Source: Hyaloscypha bicolor E (taxonomy: Eukaryota > Ascomycota > Leotiomycetes > Helotiales > Hyaloscyphaceae). From it: a DNA stretch of 64,000 nt. Made by a program: the position numbers and the translations under genes. The notes beneath the pieces were generated by a model that saw only the letters and a list, made by a program, of their open reading frames with translations, was not told where the DNA came from and searched no databases. Shown piece by piece: positions 1 to 14,100 of the stretch. The DNA is taken from NCBI RefSeq assembly GCF_002865645.1, contig NW_020194685.1, positions 248,001 through 312,000 of the forward strand. Direction: 5' to 3'. The first letter of the stretch is position 1; the number at the start of each line of letters is the position of its first letter.

Positions 1-440
1 TGCGGTAGCAGATGTGGCTTTCTTAGAAGAGGTTACAAAAGTGTGGAGCAAAAACTGGCTGCTTAATAAAAGAGGATGCAAAAGTGTAGCGCAGAAACTG
101 GCTTCTTGGAAAAAGGTGTGACAGCTGATGTGGCCCCCCTGGAAGAGGATGCAAAAGTATGGCGCAAAAACTGGCTGCTTTGGTTCTGACCACCGTTGCC
201 GGGATTTTACTAATAGATAGCGTGGCGGTGAGACGTTTTATTACTTTTTATAGCCCTCCCCCGGCGCTTCTAAAATTATGTTACAAGCTTGGGAATATCA
301 TGCCTCCCATTCCTTTCTTATTTATACCATACGAGCGGCATATTCGTCCCGCAAGAGCGTCTCGGATAGCAACTTTTACTTCTAGCCATAATAATTATGG
401 ATTCTCTATATTAAATAGAGCGGCTATGAATAAGGCAATA
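1..440 (+). repeat. Imperfect 116-bp direct repeat at the window edge plus a weak 95-codon ORF
   Basis: A block starting GATGTGGC at 11 recurs at 127 (period 116), and its second half also recurs at about 71-108, giving roughly two and a half copies. Copies at 11-64 and 127-180 both encode on the plus strand a motif like ADVA-x-LEE followed by KVW-x-KNWLL, so this may be the edge of a repeat-containing gene cut off by the window. Sequence to about 440 is base-balanced, unlike what follows. The open frame 159-446 begins inside the third repeat, resembles nothing I know, and is probably chance. No function is assigned. Confidence 0.5.
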
Positions 441-1936
441 ATTTAAGATAAAGAGTAAGAAGACGGTAAAGGAGAGGAATATATAGTAATAGAGAAGAAA
501 AGAGAGGCTTTTTTATAAAGCCTATAAGATAGTAGAGTTCTATAATTATTAGGTTGCTATTACTCTTTATAATCCTAACTTAGGAGAATATTATATGTTT
601 AAGTTAGTAAACTCACTAATATAGCCACCGTTATTTAAGTAGATTATAGGTTACTAGATATTACTATATATATTAAGATATAGCTAACCCGGTAGTAAAT
701 AAAGAGTAATAAGACCCTATAGCTTAGGCTTCCTGACTATTATAAATAGCGAAATATCTAATACGAAGTCTTATTAGGAGAAGACAATAAGGGCTTAGTA
801 ACTAGCTCGGCTACCTATACTAATATGTCTCCTCTATTAGTATTACCTATATTCTATAAACCTCTATTAGTATCCAGGAATAAATCGGTAAATAATACTA
901 GAGAGGTAATATAAGAGTTATATCTTCCGTTTATTATACCTGTATTATATAGCTTCTTTAGCCTATTTTATTAGTAGATTTAAATATAGAAGAAAAAAAC
1001 AATATTATTTAGAAGTTAGGTTTAGGATAGATATTTATTAAGATAAGAATATTTATTAAGGCTTCTCTATATTAATAGCCTCCTAGTACTATTTTAGGGT
1101 TATAAAAGAAATAAAATAGTATTTATTTAAGTATATAAAAAAGAAACTTTATAATAGGCGGTATTTTATATTATATTTTATAAAATAGATTATATAAAGG
1201 CATACTTATATAATAGAAATAATATGTTATCTAAAAGATAAACTATAAATAATTAACTATTTAGCAAGATCCCAAGAACTATATTAATAAAATAGTAATT
1301 ATTATACCTGGTTCTAGTAAATAAGCTTAAAGCTAGGTAAAGGAACTAAGTAGTATATTTAAATTAGTACTTTTTAAGTAAGAAAAATATATAGTATATT
1401 TATTCTGGAATTAGGAGGCTAGTTTATTAAGATTAAGAATTATTTTTCTTTATAGCTTTTTATAATATCTTAAATATATTTGAATTATCTATAGACTTTA
1501 GTAATAATTAATTAATAGATATTACAGGAAAATATATTACTATTACTTATATCTATTAACTATTAGTAATATCTATAATAGAAAGTATAAATAAGAAACT
1601 AATCTCAAATTCCAGTTCTAGTTTCTAATTACTAATTTCCAGTTTTTAATATATACTTGCCTTACTAAAGATAGATATTAGTATTAGCCCTAACTTACAA
1701 ATTATAATTTTAGTAGCTGACCTAGTTAGTCTTTTCTTATGGTTTTTATAGCTAAGCTTACCGAGAATTTAAGTATTATTTAGGTTTTTCCTATATTATA
1801 TAAATGAATTTAATTCCCTGCCTAATACTTACTCTTTTCCTTCTTAAGAAAGAAGAAAATTCTAAGTTAAGTTAGTAATCTAAATTTGAATTACCTTTAT
1901 CTATTATTATAAAACTAAATATATATATAATATTAT
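441..1936. other. RIP-degraded AT-rich DNA, nothing recognisable
   Basis: Very AT-rich sequence dense in TA steps, with TAA/TAG in all frames. No motif, inverted repeat or intact frame was recognised. It is probably old repeat DNA. Confidence 0.6.
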
Positions 1937-2176
1937 ATAATATTCGTTCCTATATAGTAGATAACCTAGTATACTAGAAAATTAGATAAATTTTAATATT
2001 TACAAGTTATTATATAAATAGAACTCGTATAATAAGCCTATTACTAACTTTAAATATAATTTTTTTTTGTTATAGTTAGTTTAAAGAGAATATTATAGCG
2101 AAAAATTTATAATTCTTATAATCTTATTAGTTATTTCCGGTATACTAGTTTTTTGCTATATAGGAACGAATATTAT
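1937..2176. mobile_element. 240-bp inverted-repeat element (MITE-like), copy 1
   Basis: The left end reads ATAATATTCGTTCCTATATA and the right end is its reverse complement over about 17 bases. A second paired block (CTAGTATAC) lies inward after an 8-base mismatch. A copy of the same length (239 bp) and orientation sits at 28409-28647, and the interior aligns along its length, with differences mostly C/T or G/A. No coding capacity is visible. Size and structure fit a non-autonomous DNA transposon; the target duplication could not be decided because the flanks are all A/T. Confidence 0.7.
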
Positions 2177-5100
2177 TTATCTTTTTTTAAAGCCTCTAAT
2201 TCTTAAACTAGTATATTTATAATTAATAAAAGGTTTCTCTTTTTTAAGCTATAGATAAATATTTCAAACTCCTATTAACTAATAGTATTACTAGAGTATT
2301 TCTATTAATAGCTCGGATATAGCTAGTATTTACTATAATAATAGCTAGATATTTAATTTATATAAATAATATATTCGGATTATTAGCTCCTATAAACTAA
2401 TTAAAGCACTAATAATAGCCTATTTATAAGAACTTTAGGAAGCTATTATAATTGAATTAAGAGGAAATACTATTATATTAGGTATCCTAACCTGAGCTTA
2501 AAGCTCCTTATTTAATAGTATAGCTATTATTAAGCCTAATTTCTTTACTAGGAATCTGATTTAATATTAAGAAATATTCTATAAGTAAGAATAAGAGAAA
2601 TAAAAGAAAATAAATATATACTAAGATTAAACTAGTTTTCGCCCAGATTTCTACCTATATTTATAGCTTAGATAACTATTTTCTTACTATTAACTAGGCC
2701 GCTTATAAAAGTTAACTTATAATAAGTATAATACTAACTTGCTTTAGAGCTTTCCTTTAAGTTTACTACTATATAGCCATATATGAGACTATCCGAAATT
2801 ACCTAAGGAGATTAATTAAAGTATATATATATTATATCTCTATTATAACCGGAAGTAGTATTAAGGTCTTTAAGAAAATTATTAGAGATATTATAAGTAA
2901 GTACGAGTCTAGAAGCAAAGATAGCCTTATATAGCCAAGTATAAGAAGGTTTATAGTAATTTCCTAAGTAACGGGGAAGTTAGTAATTACTTTTTTGGGA
3001 ATATTTCGGGAGTTTGAAATATTAGAAGAAAAGAAATTCCTTTTCTAATACTTATAATAACGAGTAGTTTTCCTAATTCCAGATATAAATAAATTTATAT
3101 CTAATATAAAAGAGAAAAAAGTAAGGAAAATAAAGGAAATATTAATATAAAATTATATATTAAGATATTTATATAAGAAAATTATTTCTTTATTAATAAG
3201 AATTATATAATACTTATAATAAGTTTTAATTAAATAAATTTAAAATAATATTTTTGGAATTTAATAAGTATATATTAGTAATAATAAATACAAATTAAAG
3301 CCATTAACGGAATATACTTATTATTAAATAGGTAAAAACTAAGAAGCTAATTCTAGAAGCGGTTTTCTAAAATATAAGCTAAAAAAAGCATATTATAAAT
3401 ATTTTTCTAGAATAGAGCTTTAATTAGCCTCAAGATATAATATAATATATTACCTTAATAATATTAGATATAATAGATTATTTTAGAAAACAAAATACAA
3501 GGTTTTATACTATAATTATAGCTATTAGTAATATATATCTTAATAATTCTCGCTATTTTATTACTATTTCTTCTTAATATAATTTACTAGTAATAGCTTA
3601 ACTTATCTCTATTTATTTTAATAAATAATATATATTATAACCCTCGTAATATATTAAAGGCCCCTATATAAGAAATAATTTAGAGTACCTTAAAGTAAAC
3701 CTATTAAACTCTCTTAATATTTAACCTCGTATTATTTATATATATAAGATTATAACTATATATAATATTTCTAATTACTAACCTCTATATCCTAGTTCTT
3801 AAGTCCTAACTTACTCGAATAGTATTAGAGTTCTCTTATCTTTAACTTATTATATTATACTACTTTTATTTCTTATTAATATAAGCCTTTTATATATATA
3901 TTTATAAGAAAAATATAGTATTTCTTTATAATATTACTTTATCTCACTTCCTTTAGATTAGGAAAGTCAAGAATTAAGGCAGAGAAATAGTAGAAGCTAC
4001 TATAAGTACTTAAATAAACTATATAGAGCCTAGAAGTATTAGTAAAGGAAATAAGATTTGCAGGCTTAGGAAGTCTTATAATTAAGATAGAGTTTAAAGG
4101 TATATATATTAAAAAAAAGTAAAGCTTTTAGTATATTATTAATAGTATTACTTTATATTATTAGAATAAAATTACTATATTATAAAGAAAAGCTTATTAT
4201 TATTAACTTAATATCTATTTACCTAAATAACCTTTTCCTATTAGTATTAAAATATTACTAGCTATAACCTCCTTTATAGCCCCCCGGATTACTAGCTACT
4301 AGACCCGCTTCTAAAGCTTTTAAACTACTAATTATAAAATAAAGTATTAATATAATAGAATTATTATTCTAATAATTAAGGGTTACCTAATTATTATTCT
4401 AGTAAGTATAGGCTATAAAACAGGTTATATTATTAGGAGAATAAGTTATATTTAGATATTTATTACTAGTACTTTTAAGGACTAGATCTCTAAATATTTC
4501 GAAAGGCTAACTTCTATTATATTTGTTCTAATAGCTATTTATATTTGAAATATTATACTATAATCCCGGTATTATATTTGAATTATATATATATTCAAAT
4601 TATATAATTATATTTATATTAAAAGTATTAGACTTATTAACTATATTTATAATAGCTTAATTAGATAAGAGCTTAATAAATATACTACTAAGAATACTAT
4701 TAATAATACTATTAGTATTTAAGGTTCTATTAATAATTCTAAGCTAGTAGGTCTCTTTATAAATTCCTTTAATAAGAATAATACTCGAGAGTACTAAATA
4801 ATTACTAATAAACTTATAATATACCGGAAAATTATACTTATTAATTATAATTATAGTACTATTCTAGATAGCTAGAACTAGGCTAAATTAAGTAAAGGAA
4901 AATAATATTACTAGTAATAAGAGTACTATAACTTTAAAGAATTTTATCTTAACTTAGTAATAACTTTAAGATAATTAATAAAGAAAAGTAAAAGAATCAA
5001 GAATATAGGATATAAAGAAAAGAGGAAAAATAAGTATAGTAAAGTATAATACTCGAGATTATAATAGAAGATATTATATAAGTTATATTATATTAAAAAA

Positions 5101-8100
5101 AGATCTATCTTAAACTTAATATTTGGCTTAAGCCAGAAACTACTTCTTTAAATATAACTTGAAATAGCTATCTCGTAATAGTAAGCAGAAATAGCTTCTA
5201 TTTTATAGTAATATAATAATTCCATTTTATAAAGCTAGTAATTCTATACTTAATACTTCTTAGAAATATATTAATATAATATCTTAAATATATTCTTATT
5301 ATCTAGCCCAAGATTTATCTTACCTAATATTAGTCTATAATTATTTCTTAAAGCCTTCCAAAACCCGAAACTATATATTATTCTATTATAGGCTACTCCT
5401 ATTTATATAGCTCCTTATATCGGAGTTCTATTAATATAAGTATTAATTTATTAAGTGGAATTTCTTTTCTTATAGACTATAGATAATAAGGAGCTTGTTT
5501 TACTATAGAACTATAGTTTATTTATCTTATAAAGACAATTATAATTATCTTTCCTAAAGGTATTTTTATTATAAGAAATAGTAATTTCCTTACTAGTCTA
5601 AATCTTTCTTAAAGCTATAATCTTGACCTCCTTATATAATTCACTTAATATTAACTAGGTATTTGGGCTGCAAGCGTGATTTATAAAATATATTAGGCCA
5701 AGTATTCTAAATCGGATCTTATAATAATTTGACTTTATAAAACTAAAGTTATCCTAGTCAGGTGTTTCCTTTTTTATAAAGCAGGCTTGAGTTCCGTATA
5801 AATATATAATCTCGCCTCTTTTAATATTTTTCTATACTTTAAGTATAGCCTCGGGTATAAGTAAGTATTAAGTTATTCTTAAAACCTCAAATAAATAATT
5901 CAGTAAATAAAGATTAATATATTTTCTTATATATTTCTGAAAGTCTTCTTTTTTATTAGCTAATATGAGGTTATCTAAGAAACTTTTTAGGTTAGGAACC
6001 TATAATAACTATATAATAGCTTTCCTGGAACCTTTCTACTTAATAATAATATTTTTTATTATTTAAACTATATTTTTATTTTTATTTTTGTAAACTACTA
6101 AATACATATAATAGTTCTTTCGAATTATTACCTTAGGGTATACCTATATACTAAATTTAGCTATAATTATTTAAATACGTACTAAGCTATCTTATATTAT
6201 TAATAAGTAAATCCGTTATAATATTATTAAAGTTATAAAGCTAGTTAGATATAATATAATATATAAATAAATAAGAAGAAACTCTACTTATATTTTAATA
6301 AGTAATAAGCAGAAGTATAGGCAAGACTATATTATATAAACGAGCTAGAAAGTTCTTATTTATAATAACTAAAGGATTTTATTTTAAAACTCTTGGCTTT
6401 TAAGTATATTTTCGAATATAGATAGCTTTTTTTTTAGATTTTAATATCTTAATTAGGAGAAGTATAAAGAATTCGGTATAATTTAAGGAAAAATATATTA
6501 GGATATTAAGGAGAAAATATAGGTTCTTATAGATCTAGCCTACTAATATATATCCTAAGGATTTGCCTATATTTTAGCCAAATATATATATAGGGTTTTC
6601 TATATTATACTATATATAATACTAAGGCTTCTTACTTAATATAACTAACTTTAGATTATTAATATAGCTAAGGAAGTCATTAAGCTAACTTGGGCTCGGA
6701 TTAGAGAGAGAGAGGAAATAGGATACGTATTTTAGTAGGAGTTACTATAGGCTATAAATCTAGTAAATAGGAAATCTATAACTAAGTTAAAGGAAAGAGG
6801 CAATTATATTCTATTTAAATCACGGGCTAGAATCTAGTAATAGATTTTTTTAGACTTCCCTAAAAATCAAGTTTTAACTAAGCTTAAGGCTATAATTATC
6901 CTATTTTCTTATATTACTATATTACTTCTTATATCTATAACTTTAGTAAATATAATACTATATATAACTTCTTAATACTAAGATAAATTATTTTTCTCGG
7001 ACCTATTTATTTTTACTATAGAACTTATAAATTAACTATATATCTTTAGCCTAAAGATAAATGACTTCTATTAAGCTCCTTAGTAATCCTTTTCTTTCTC
7101 GAGCTTTAATAATATAAATAGTTAGGATCTAGCTATAATTAAGTCCTATATATACTTTAGCTAACTTAATATTATTAGAAATAATAATCTAGGACTATAG
7201 CTTTTTTAGTCTTTTAAAGATATAGAAAAAAAAGTTAGGCTTCCGTTCCAAATAGTTATAAAAGGTAATATCTAGGCTCCTAAGCTTTAAGTAATATTTA
7301 AGAATATATAAGTATTCCGGGAAAGCAGATAAATAAGGTATTTTGACTATAATATAATAAATAAATAATTAAATCTATTTTAACTTTAAATATTCGAGTA
7401 TTTTATTTCCCTAGAAATTAAAAGTATTATTATAATAAAAGATATAGTAATTTGTTTTAAATACCTAACTTGAGACTTAGAAAATTATAAGATTCCCGAT
7501 ATTATATTTTTCTAAAACATTTGAGGTAATGGGCTCTTTCTTAATAAGAAGATATTTAAGAATAAATTAGATAATCTTAAAAAGAAATTACTATAGCTTG
7601 GGTTTAATATCTTATTAATAGAAATAATTAGATAATAGGGTATAATAGAAAAGTATTAAGATATACTAGAATATTCCTCTTTTTATATTAATTATTTACT
7701 ATATTAGAATATTCTTTATTTCTTCCTATAGCTTAATAATATAACTTATAGCCTCCTAACCTAACTTTATACTTAATTTAGTACTATCTTATAATATTAT
7801 GACTTTGTTTACTAGCAAATCGTAATAGTAATATAGTTATTACTACTATTCTTATTACTACTACTTTATATCTTATATAATTAAAATAAGATTATTTATA
7901 GACCGGAATTCTTTATTAAGAAGTTAAAGAACTTTCGCTTTTCCTATAAGTATATTAGCTTCTAGAAAGAGATAACTTATATTAGATTAGTAAATATAGT
8001 AAAATTCTTTTAGGTATATAGATAAGTAATTAGATAAACTATTTTCTGAAATATATTAAAGCTAATATTAAATCTCGGGAAAGTATTATTATAGTATATA

Positions 8101-11100
8101 ATAGTGCCCTATACTTAAAGCATTTCCCTTATTAGTAATAGAGTATAAGATAAGAAGGAAAGCCTAGTTATTTATAGCTATTTATAGTAAATAGCTTAGT
8201 ATAAGCCTTAGCTAATTTAGTATTTAAAGGTATTACTTTATTAGAGACAGGTTACCTTAATTATAAGTAACTAATAGAACTAATTAGGAGATATTCTATA
8301 CTAGTATTAGTTAGGATACCGTACTAATATAGCTAACTAGGAATTCTAATAGTAGGCTTAATACTCAAGCCCCTAATTATAGTAAATAATTAGTGGCTTC
8401 TACTATATTATAGGTCCTATTCTCGGTATAAAAAGCCTATTTAATAGAATCTAATAGTATATACCAAATAAGCTATATTTCCTAGTTAATATAACTGGAG
8501 TAATAGAGCTAGACTTCCTACTAGTCTTATAATCTAGTAAATCTGCTTTTAGTATATATCTAGAAAAATAATACTTATTCTTTATAGTATTATAGTATTA
8601 CTTAAACTATTTAGTTCTAATACAGGAATAATAAAGTATTATTACAGGTCCGCTGCCTTTATTAGGCTATAAGAAGAATAGTTTCCTTATAATCCGGGTA
8701 TAAAACAGGATTATAGCGAATTTTAAGTAATTAGAATAAGTATAATATAAAAGTATCTAGGTAAATAAGTTATTTATCTAGATCTAGGCCATCTCTTTTT
8801 ATTCTCTATATAAAGTATTTAACCCTACTATTATAATATCCTAGAATAAGGCAGATCTAGTTTAATATAGCCTATACTTAATTAGAGATATAGGCTTCCG
8901 ATTAGATTATAATTATATTTATTATTAGGTAACTAGTATCTTAATTATTAAGGCTCTAGTATATTTAGTTATTACTATTATTTTAAAGGTAGAAAAGACA
9001 AATATTATTTCTTAGATAATAACTTAGATAGTCTATCTCGCCTCTCTTACTATAACTATAATCTAACTAATACTATAGGTATTTTTAATAATAATTATTA
9101 TATTCTTATTAATATTTATTATTTCTACTAGTTAATATTATAAGGTCTTTATAATTACTTATTAGTTCTTAGTAGTAGTAATTATAGTAATAGTTTAGAT
9201 TTATATAAAAGCAGGAAAATAGAATATAGTTCTTATAATATACTTACTAGATACCACCGGTATTTTAATAATTATATAGTATTTTTGGCTTTTTAGAATT
9301 ATATACCGGAATCTGAGGATTAGAAATAAGCTTATATAAGTAATAATAGAAAGAAATAATAAGATTATAATTATATCTATTATATTTCCAAGGCCTTAGG
9401 ATTTCAAGGCTAGCTAGTATATTAAAATCTATATACTATACCTGAGTTAGAGTTCTTATTTATAGTAATACCCTTTTTACCTTTTATTATATAAGCTTAT
9501 TAATAGTAATATAGTTATCCGCCTAATAATTAGGGAAAGAGAAGGGTTTATAGTACTACTTATAAGTAAAGAAATCCCAGAAATACTTGCCTTAGTTAAT
9601 AATTCTTATAGTAAAGAAATCTAACTTAGAACTTATAGTATAGTCTTACTCTTTACTAATAGGATCAGAATTACTAGAATATTACTATATACTTATTAGG
9701 CTTTAGAAGAATATTATATATAAAGAACTAGCTATTACTATATATATCTTTTCTGGGAAATTAATAATAATATAGCCTATAAGAATATAATAGACTCATA
9801 TCTTTATAAGTTATTATTATATAATATAAGTAGGGATATCTCTAATCTCGTTTATATTCTAACTTAATTTAGATTCTCGAGCTATAACTAATTAATATAA
9901 GACTTAATATAGAAAAAAAGATCTATTTAATTATTAAAATAATACTAGGTAATATTATAGTTTTAAGTAAGCTTAGAGAGTTTATTAATTTACTATACTA
10001 ATTATAATACAGTATATATTAGCTAAAAGATAAGTAAAGAAGCTCGAAAATTATAATAAGATTTCTTGGAAATAAAGGTTTACCTCTTTAAGCTTGAGTT
10101 TTATCTAGAATTAGTATTTAGAAATAAAAAAGAAAAGCCAAAAAATTAGAATAATTAATAAAACTTTCTAGTATATAAGCTTATACTAATTAATAAATTA
10201 TAGAAGAGTTACTTTACTAAAACTATAGCTCAAATACCTATATAATATTTTTAAGATACCAGGAACTATAAAGTTCTATAAGTAACTATATATAATAAGA
10301 TAAGTATTAGAACTATATATTAGGTAAGACCTTAGAAATACTATTATATTATATAACTAATTTCTTAACTCAAGTATTACTTTTAAAGCCATTTTATATA
10401 GTATATTACGTAATACTATAAGAGAGCTACTTCTGGCAAACCTCTAATAATTAGCCTTTATTTTATGCCTCTATTTTTTAAGAAAATCTCTAAATCTGGG
10501 CCCTAATAAATTACTCTAATTTTCGCCTGAAATTCTTGAGATAGTAATTTATATCCGGTTATAGCCTAACTTATAGGAGAATATATAACTAAATTATTAA
10601 ATATAATATTCTATAATTAATAAACTATAGTAATATTACTAACTTATATAATACGAAATAATATTATAATCTATTACCTTAATAATATTAAGGTATAAAG
10701 ATAAAAATAGGATAATATGGACCTTTACGAGAATATTTCAAGATATATATCTTAAGTAAAGTTAGAATAGAATTATTTCTTTTATTTAAAATAAGATTAC
10801 CTAATTTAATTTCTATTAAATTATAGATCTTATAAATTCAGAAATAGGAAATAATATTTCGCTATATAATATTAGCCAGAAACTAATTCTTATTTTACTC
10901 TAATATATAGTAAGGCTCTATAAAAGTAATAAAGATACTAAGGAAAAAGTAATAAATCTTATTAAATATAGAGAATTTTAGATAATTCTAAGTATTAGAA
11001 TCTAAAATAAACTTTCATATACTATATATAAATAATTTATAATAAGTATTAGATATAAAGAACTAAATACCGAAAATTCTATTAATACTAGCTTATTCTT

Positions 11101-14100
11101 AGTAAAATAAAAGAATAAAGTTTATTAACTAGATAGTAAAGTAATTCTTATTAAGAATATTATATTCTTATACTATAGCTAGCTAGATATACTATAAAAT
11201 ATTTATAAAAGCACTAGGGTTAATAAGATATTTATATTTCATAACTTTATAATACTTATAAATACCTTAAGCTTCCTTAAAATATCTTAGCTTATTAATC
11301 TTTTTCCTTATATCTTCTAGTAACTAGAGGAAACCTCTAATAATACTAGGGTATTAGATTATAAACTAGTTATATAATATAGTATTCTATTTTCTAATTT
11401 TGCTATTTCATATATTCCGGTAAAGGCAGACCCGACTCCTTATAGTAATAATAAGCCATTGAATTATGAATTAGTCTTGCTTCTATATACTAGCCCGAAC
11501 CTTAACTAGAGCTTCCTTAATAAAAATAATACTATTGAGATCTTTTAATTTAGCCCAGAACCTAGTAATAATATATTAATTAATAAGCTAGCCTTATTAC
11601 CTATTTTCTATAATACTAATATAATAAGTAAGAAACTTTATAGCTATATAATTACTACTATAATTCAGGGTTCCCAAGCTATCTCTATATTTATAAGCTC
11701 TTTAAAGGCTGCTTTTAATAATAAAGAGGCCTAATAATAATTAGTAATATACTATTTCCTTAATATATAAGTTAATAGAGAACTATTATAACTATTTACA
11801 AATATAAAGCTTTAGATTAGAGAAACTTATACTATTTACTAAAAACTATTATAGCTTTTTAAGAACCTGGTATTTATATAGGGTTAGTCGAAAATACTCT
11901 AGAAAAGTATAATAAAATACCATAACCTTATAATAGCCCTAATCTTTATATCTGTTTTTAAGAATACTATTATAGCCGGAGACAGAAAGAGAGGCTATAA
12001 AGAGAAATAGACTCTCTTAATAATTCCCGAGGAATTTAAAAAGTAGGCTAGACTAGAAAAGAGAAGCAAGAAAAAGAAAAATAAAACCGGTTAGGTAAAG
12101 CTCAAGATAATAGACCTATTATTCCTTAAGCTACCTTATATTCTTAAAAAATAAAGATTATATAAAGTAAGATACTACTTGGGTATAATCTAAATAATTA
12201 GCTAGAATAAGTTTTAGAAAGGAGCTAAAGAAGGTAACTCAATCCTAGCTAATATTTTCATAACTATTCTCTAGATAGCCAAGATAATAAGAACCTTTTA
12301 TAAATATTTTAACCCGATATTATTCTAATTAATTTCTATTTAAATAAATCTAGTGTTTTTTGAGCTTGCCCTATAATTCTCGAGAGAAAACTGCTTTACT
12401 AAGACTATTTATTAGATACGGGATTAACTAAAGAATATTTTAGGAAAAATAAGAATTACTAAAGCCGAATTCTTATTTATAGTTAATACTTTTACTATTA
12501 TCTTTAGTAATATTAAGAATAGGGAAATACTTTATTAAATAATCTACTAATTTAGCCAAAACGGAGAATATAGAACTTTTCTAATAGGATTTATACTAGT
12601 AAGAATTTCAGGCAAGAATAAGAGAGGCTAGTAATATAAAGTTTATATTATATATCTATTTTATTATTTAATATCTTTTTAATCTAAAGCTAAGAAGTAA
12701 TATTATACCGAGTTCTTATTATTAATATTAGCTAGTAAATTCTATTACTTCCTCTTCCTTTATCTTTCCCTATCTACCTATTTAATTATTAATCTCTAAG
12801 TTCTTTTTTAACTACTATAACTATAATACTTATATTATTTATTCTATATATTCTATTTACTCTAAAGCTATCTTGAATTAAATAAAAAGTATAAATAAAG
12901 CCCTAAGTTAGTCCTAGTATCTCATTACTATAAATAATTAATCCGGATAATAATAAGAGTAATTAGGGAAATATACTAGAATTAAATTTTTGAAAACCCA
13001 CTTCTCCTATTAAATATTAAACCTATAGGGGAAACTAATAGATTTATAGAAAGATGGGATTTAATTAGATAAGGTAGCTAAAGGATATAATAGGCTAGTA
13101 AGCAAGCTAAAAAGGAAGTTATAAATAGGAGGTTTACTTAAAAAGCTTAGTAAGCCAGACTTCCTATTAGCTACCAAATTTATACTATTTCTGGGCTACT
13201 ATCTCTATTTTCTAGAATTATTAGGTTTTGGTTTAGTTTTATAATATATTCAAGAAAAAAGTAGAATTAGGTACTATTTCTAGAAGAAATTAAAAGCATT
13301 TTGAAAAGCTTTATATTACTATCTCTCTAGCTTTATTAAGGAGAAGCTAGTTATATAAGTATTATAAAAGAGATCCCAAACGGTTATAACTATATTTAGT
13401 AATATTATTAAAGAACTAATTATCTTATATAAAGCTCTATTCTTTTCTATATTTCTTTAAGCTTATTATAGTTCGAATTAGAAATAATCTAGTATAAAGA
13501 ATTAGAGTACGGAATTATAGCTTAATTAATAATAGTTATTATAAGTACTATTATTATTATTTCAAGCCTTTAATATAAAGCTATAGAGCTTATAAAGCTA
13601 TAAATTAGTTTCTTTTTTATTTCTTATTACTTTCCCTATTTTATATAACTTCTTTAATAATTAAAAGCTCTAAGTAAAAGGCGAGAGGCAAACTAGTATA
13701 CCAAGTTTATATACTAGAAATCTTATATATAATTAAAAATAAGATTAGTAAGTAAGTAATTATAAAAAGTAATAAAGTAGTCTCTTCTTCTCTCTGCTTC
13801 TTTAAGATTATTAGGCCCTCAAAATCTAGCTCTAGGAATCCGGAATTTTAGTATTAGACCTAATATCTACTTTACTTATTATAAAGTAATCGGATTATTT
13901 ATCTAGTTTAATACTAGCTTATAGGATTTCTTTTTAAATTTCTTATTACTAATAGGTTCCGTTTATTCTTAGTTTAAGGAAGTCCGGAATTCTTTCTTGA
14001 TCTCATTAGTAAGTACTATAATTATCTCTATAAAGTAGCTCCCTGCCCTAGTTCTAAATATATACTAGAGATCCTTACTATATCTCTACTATTACTAATT

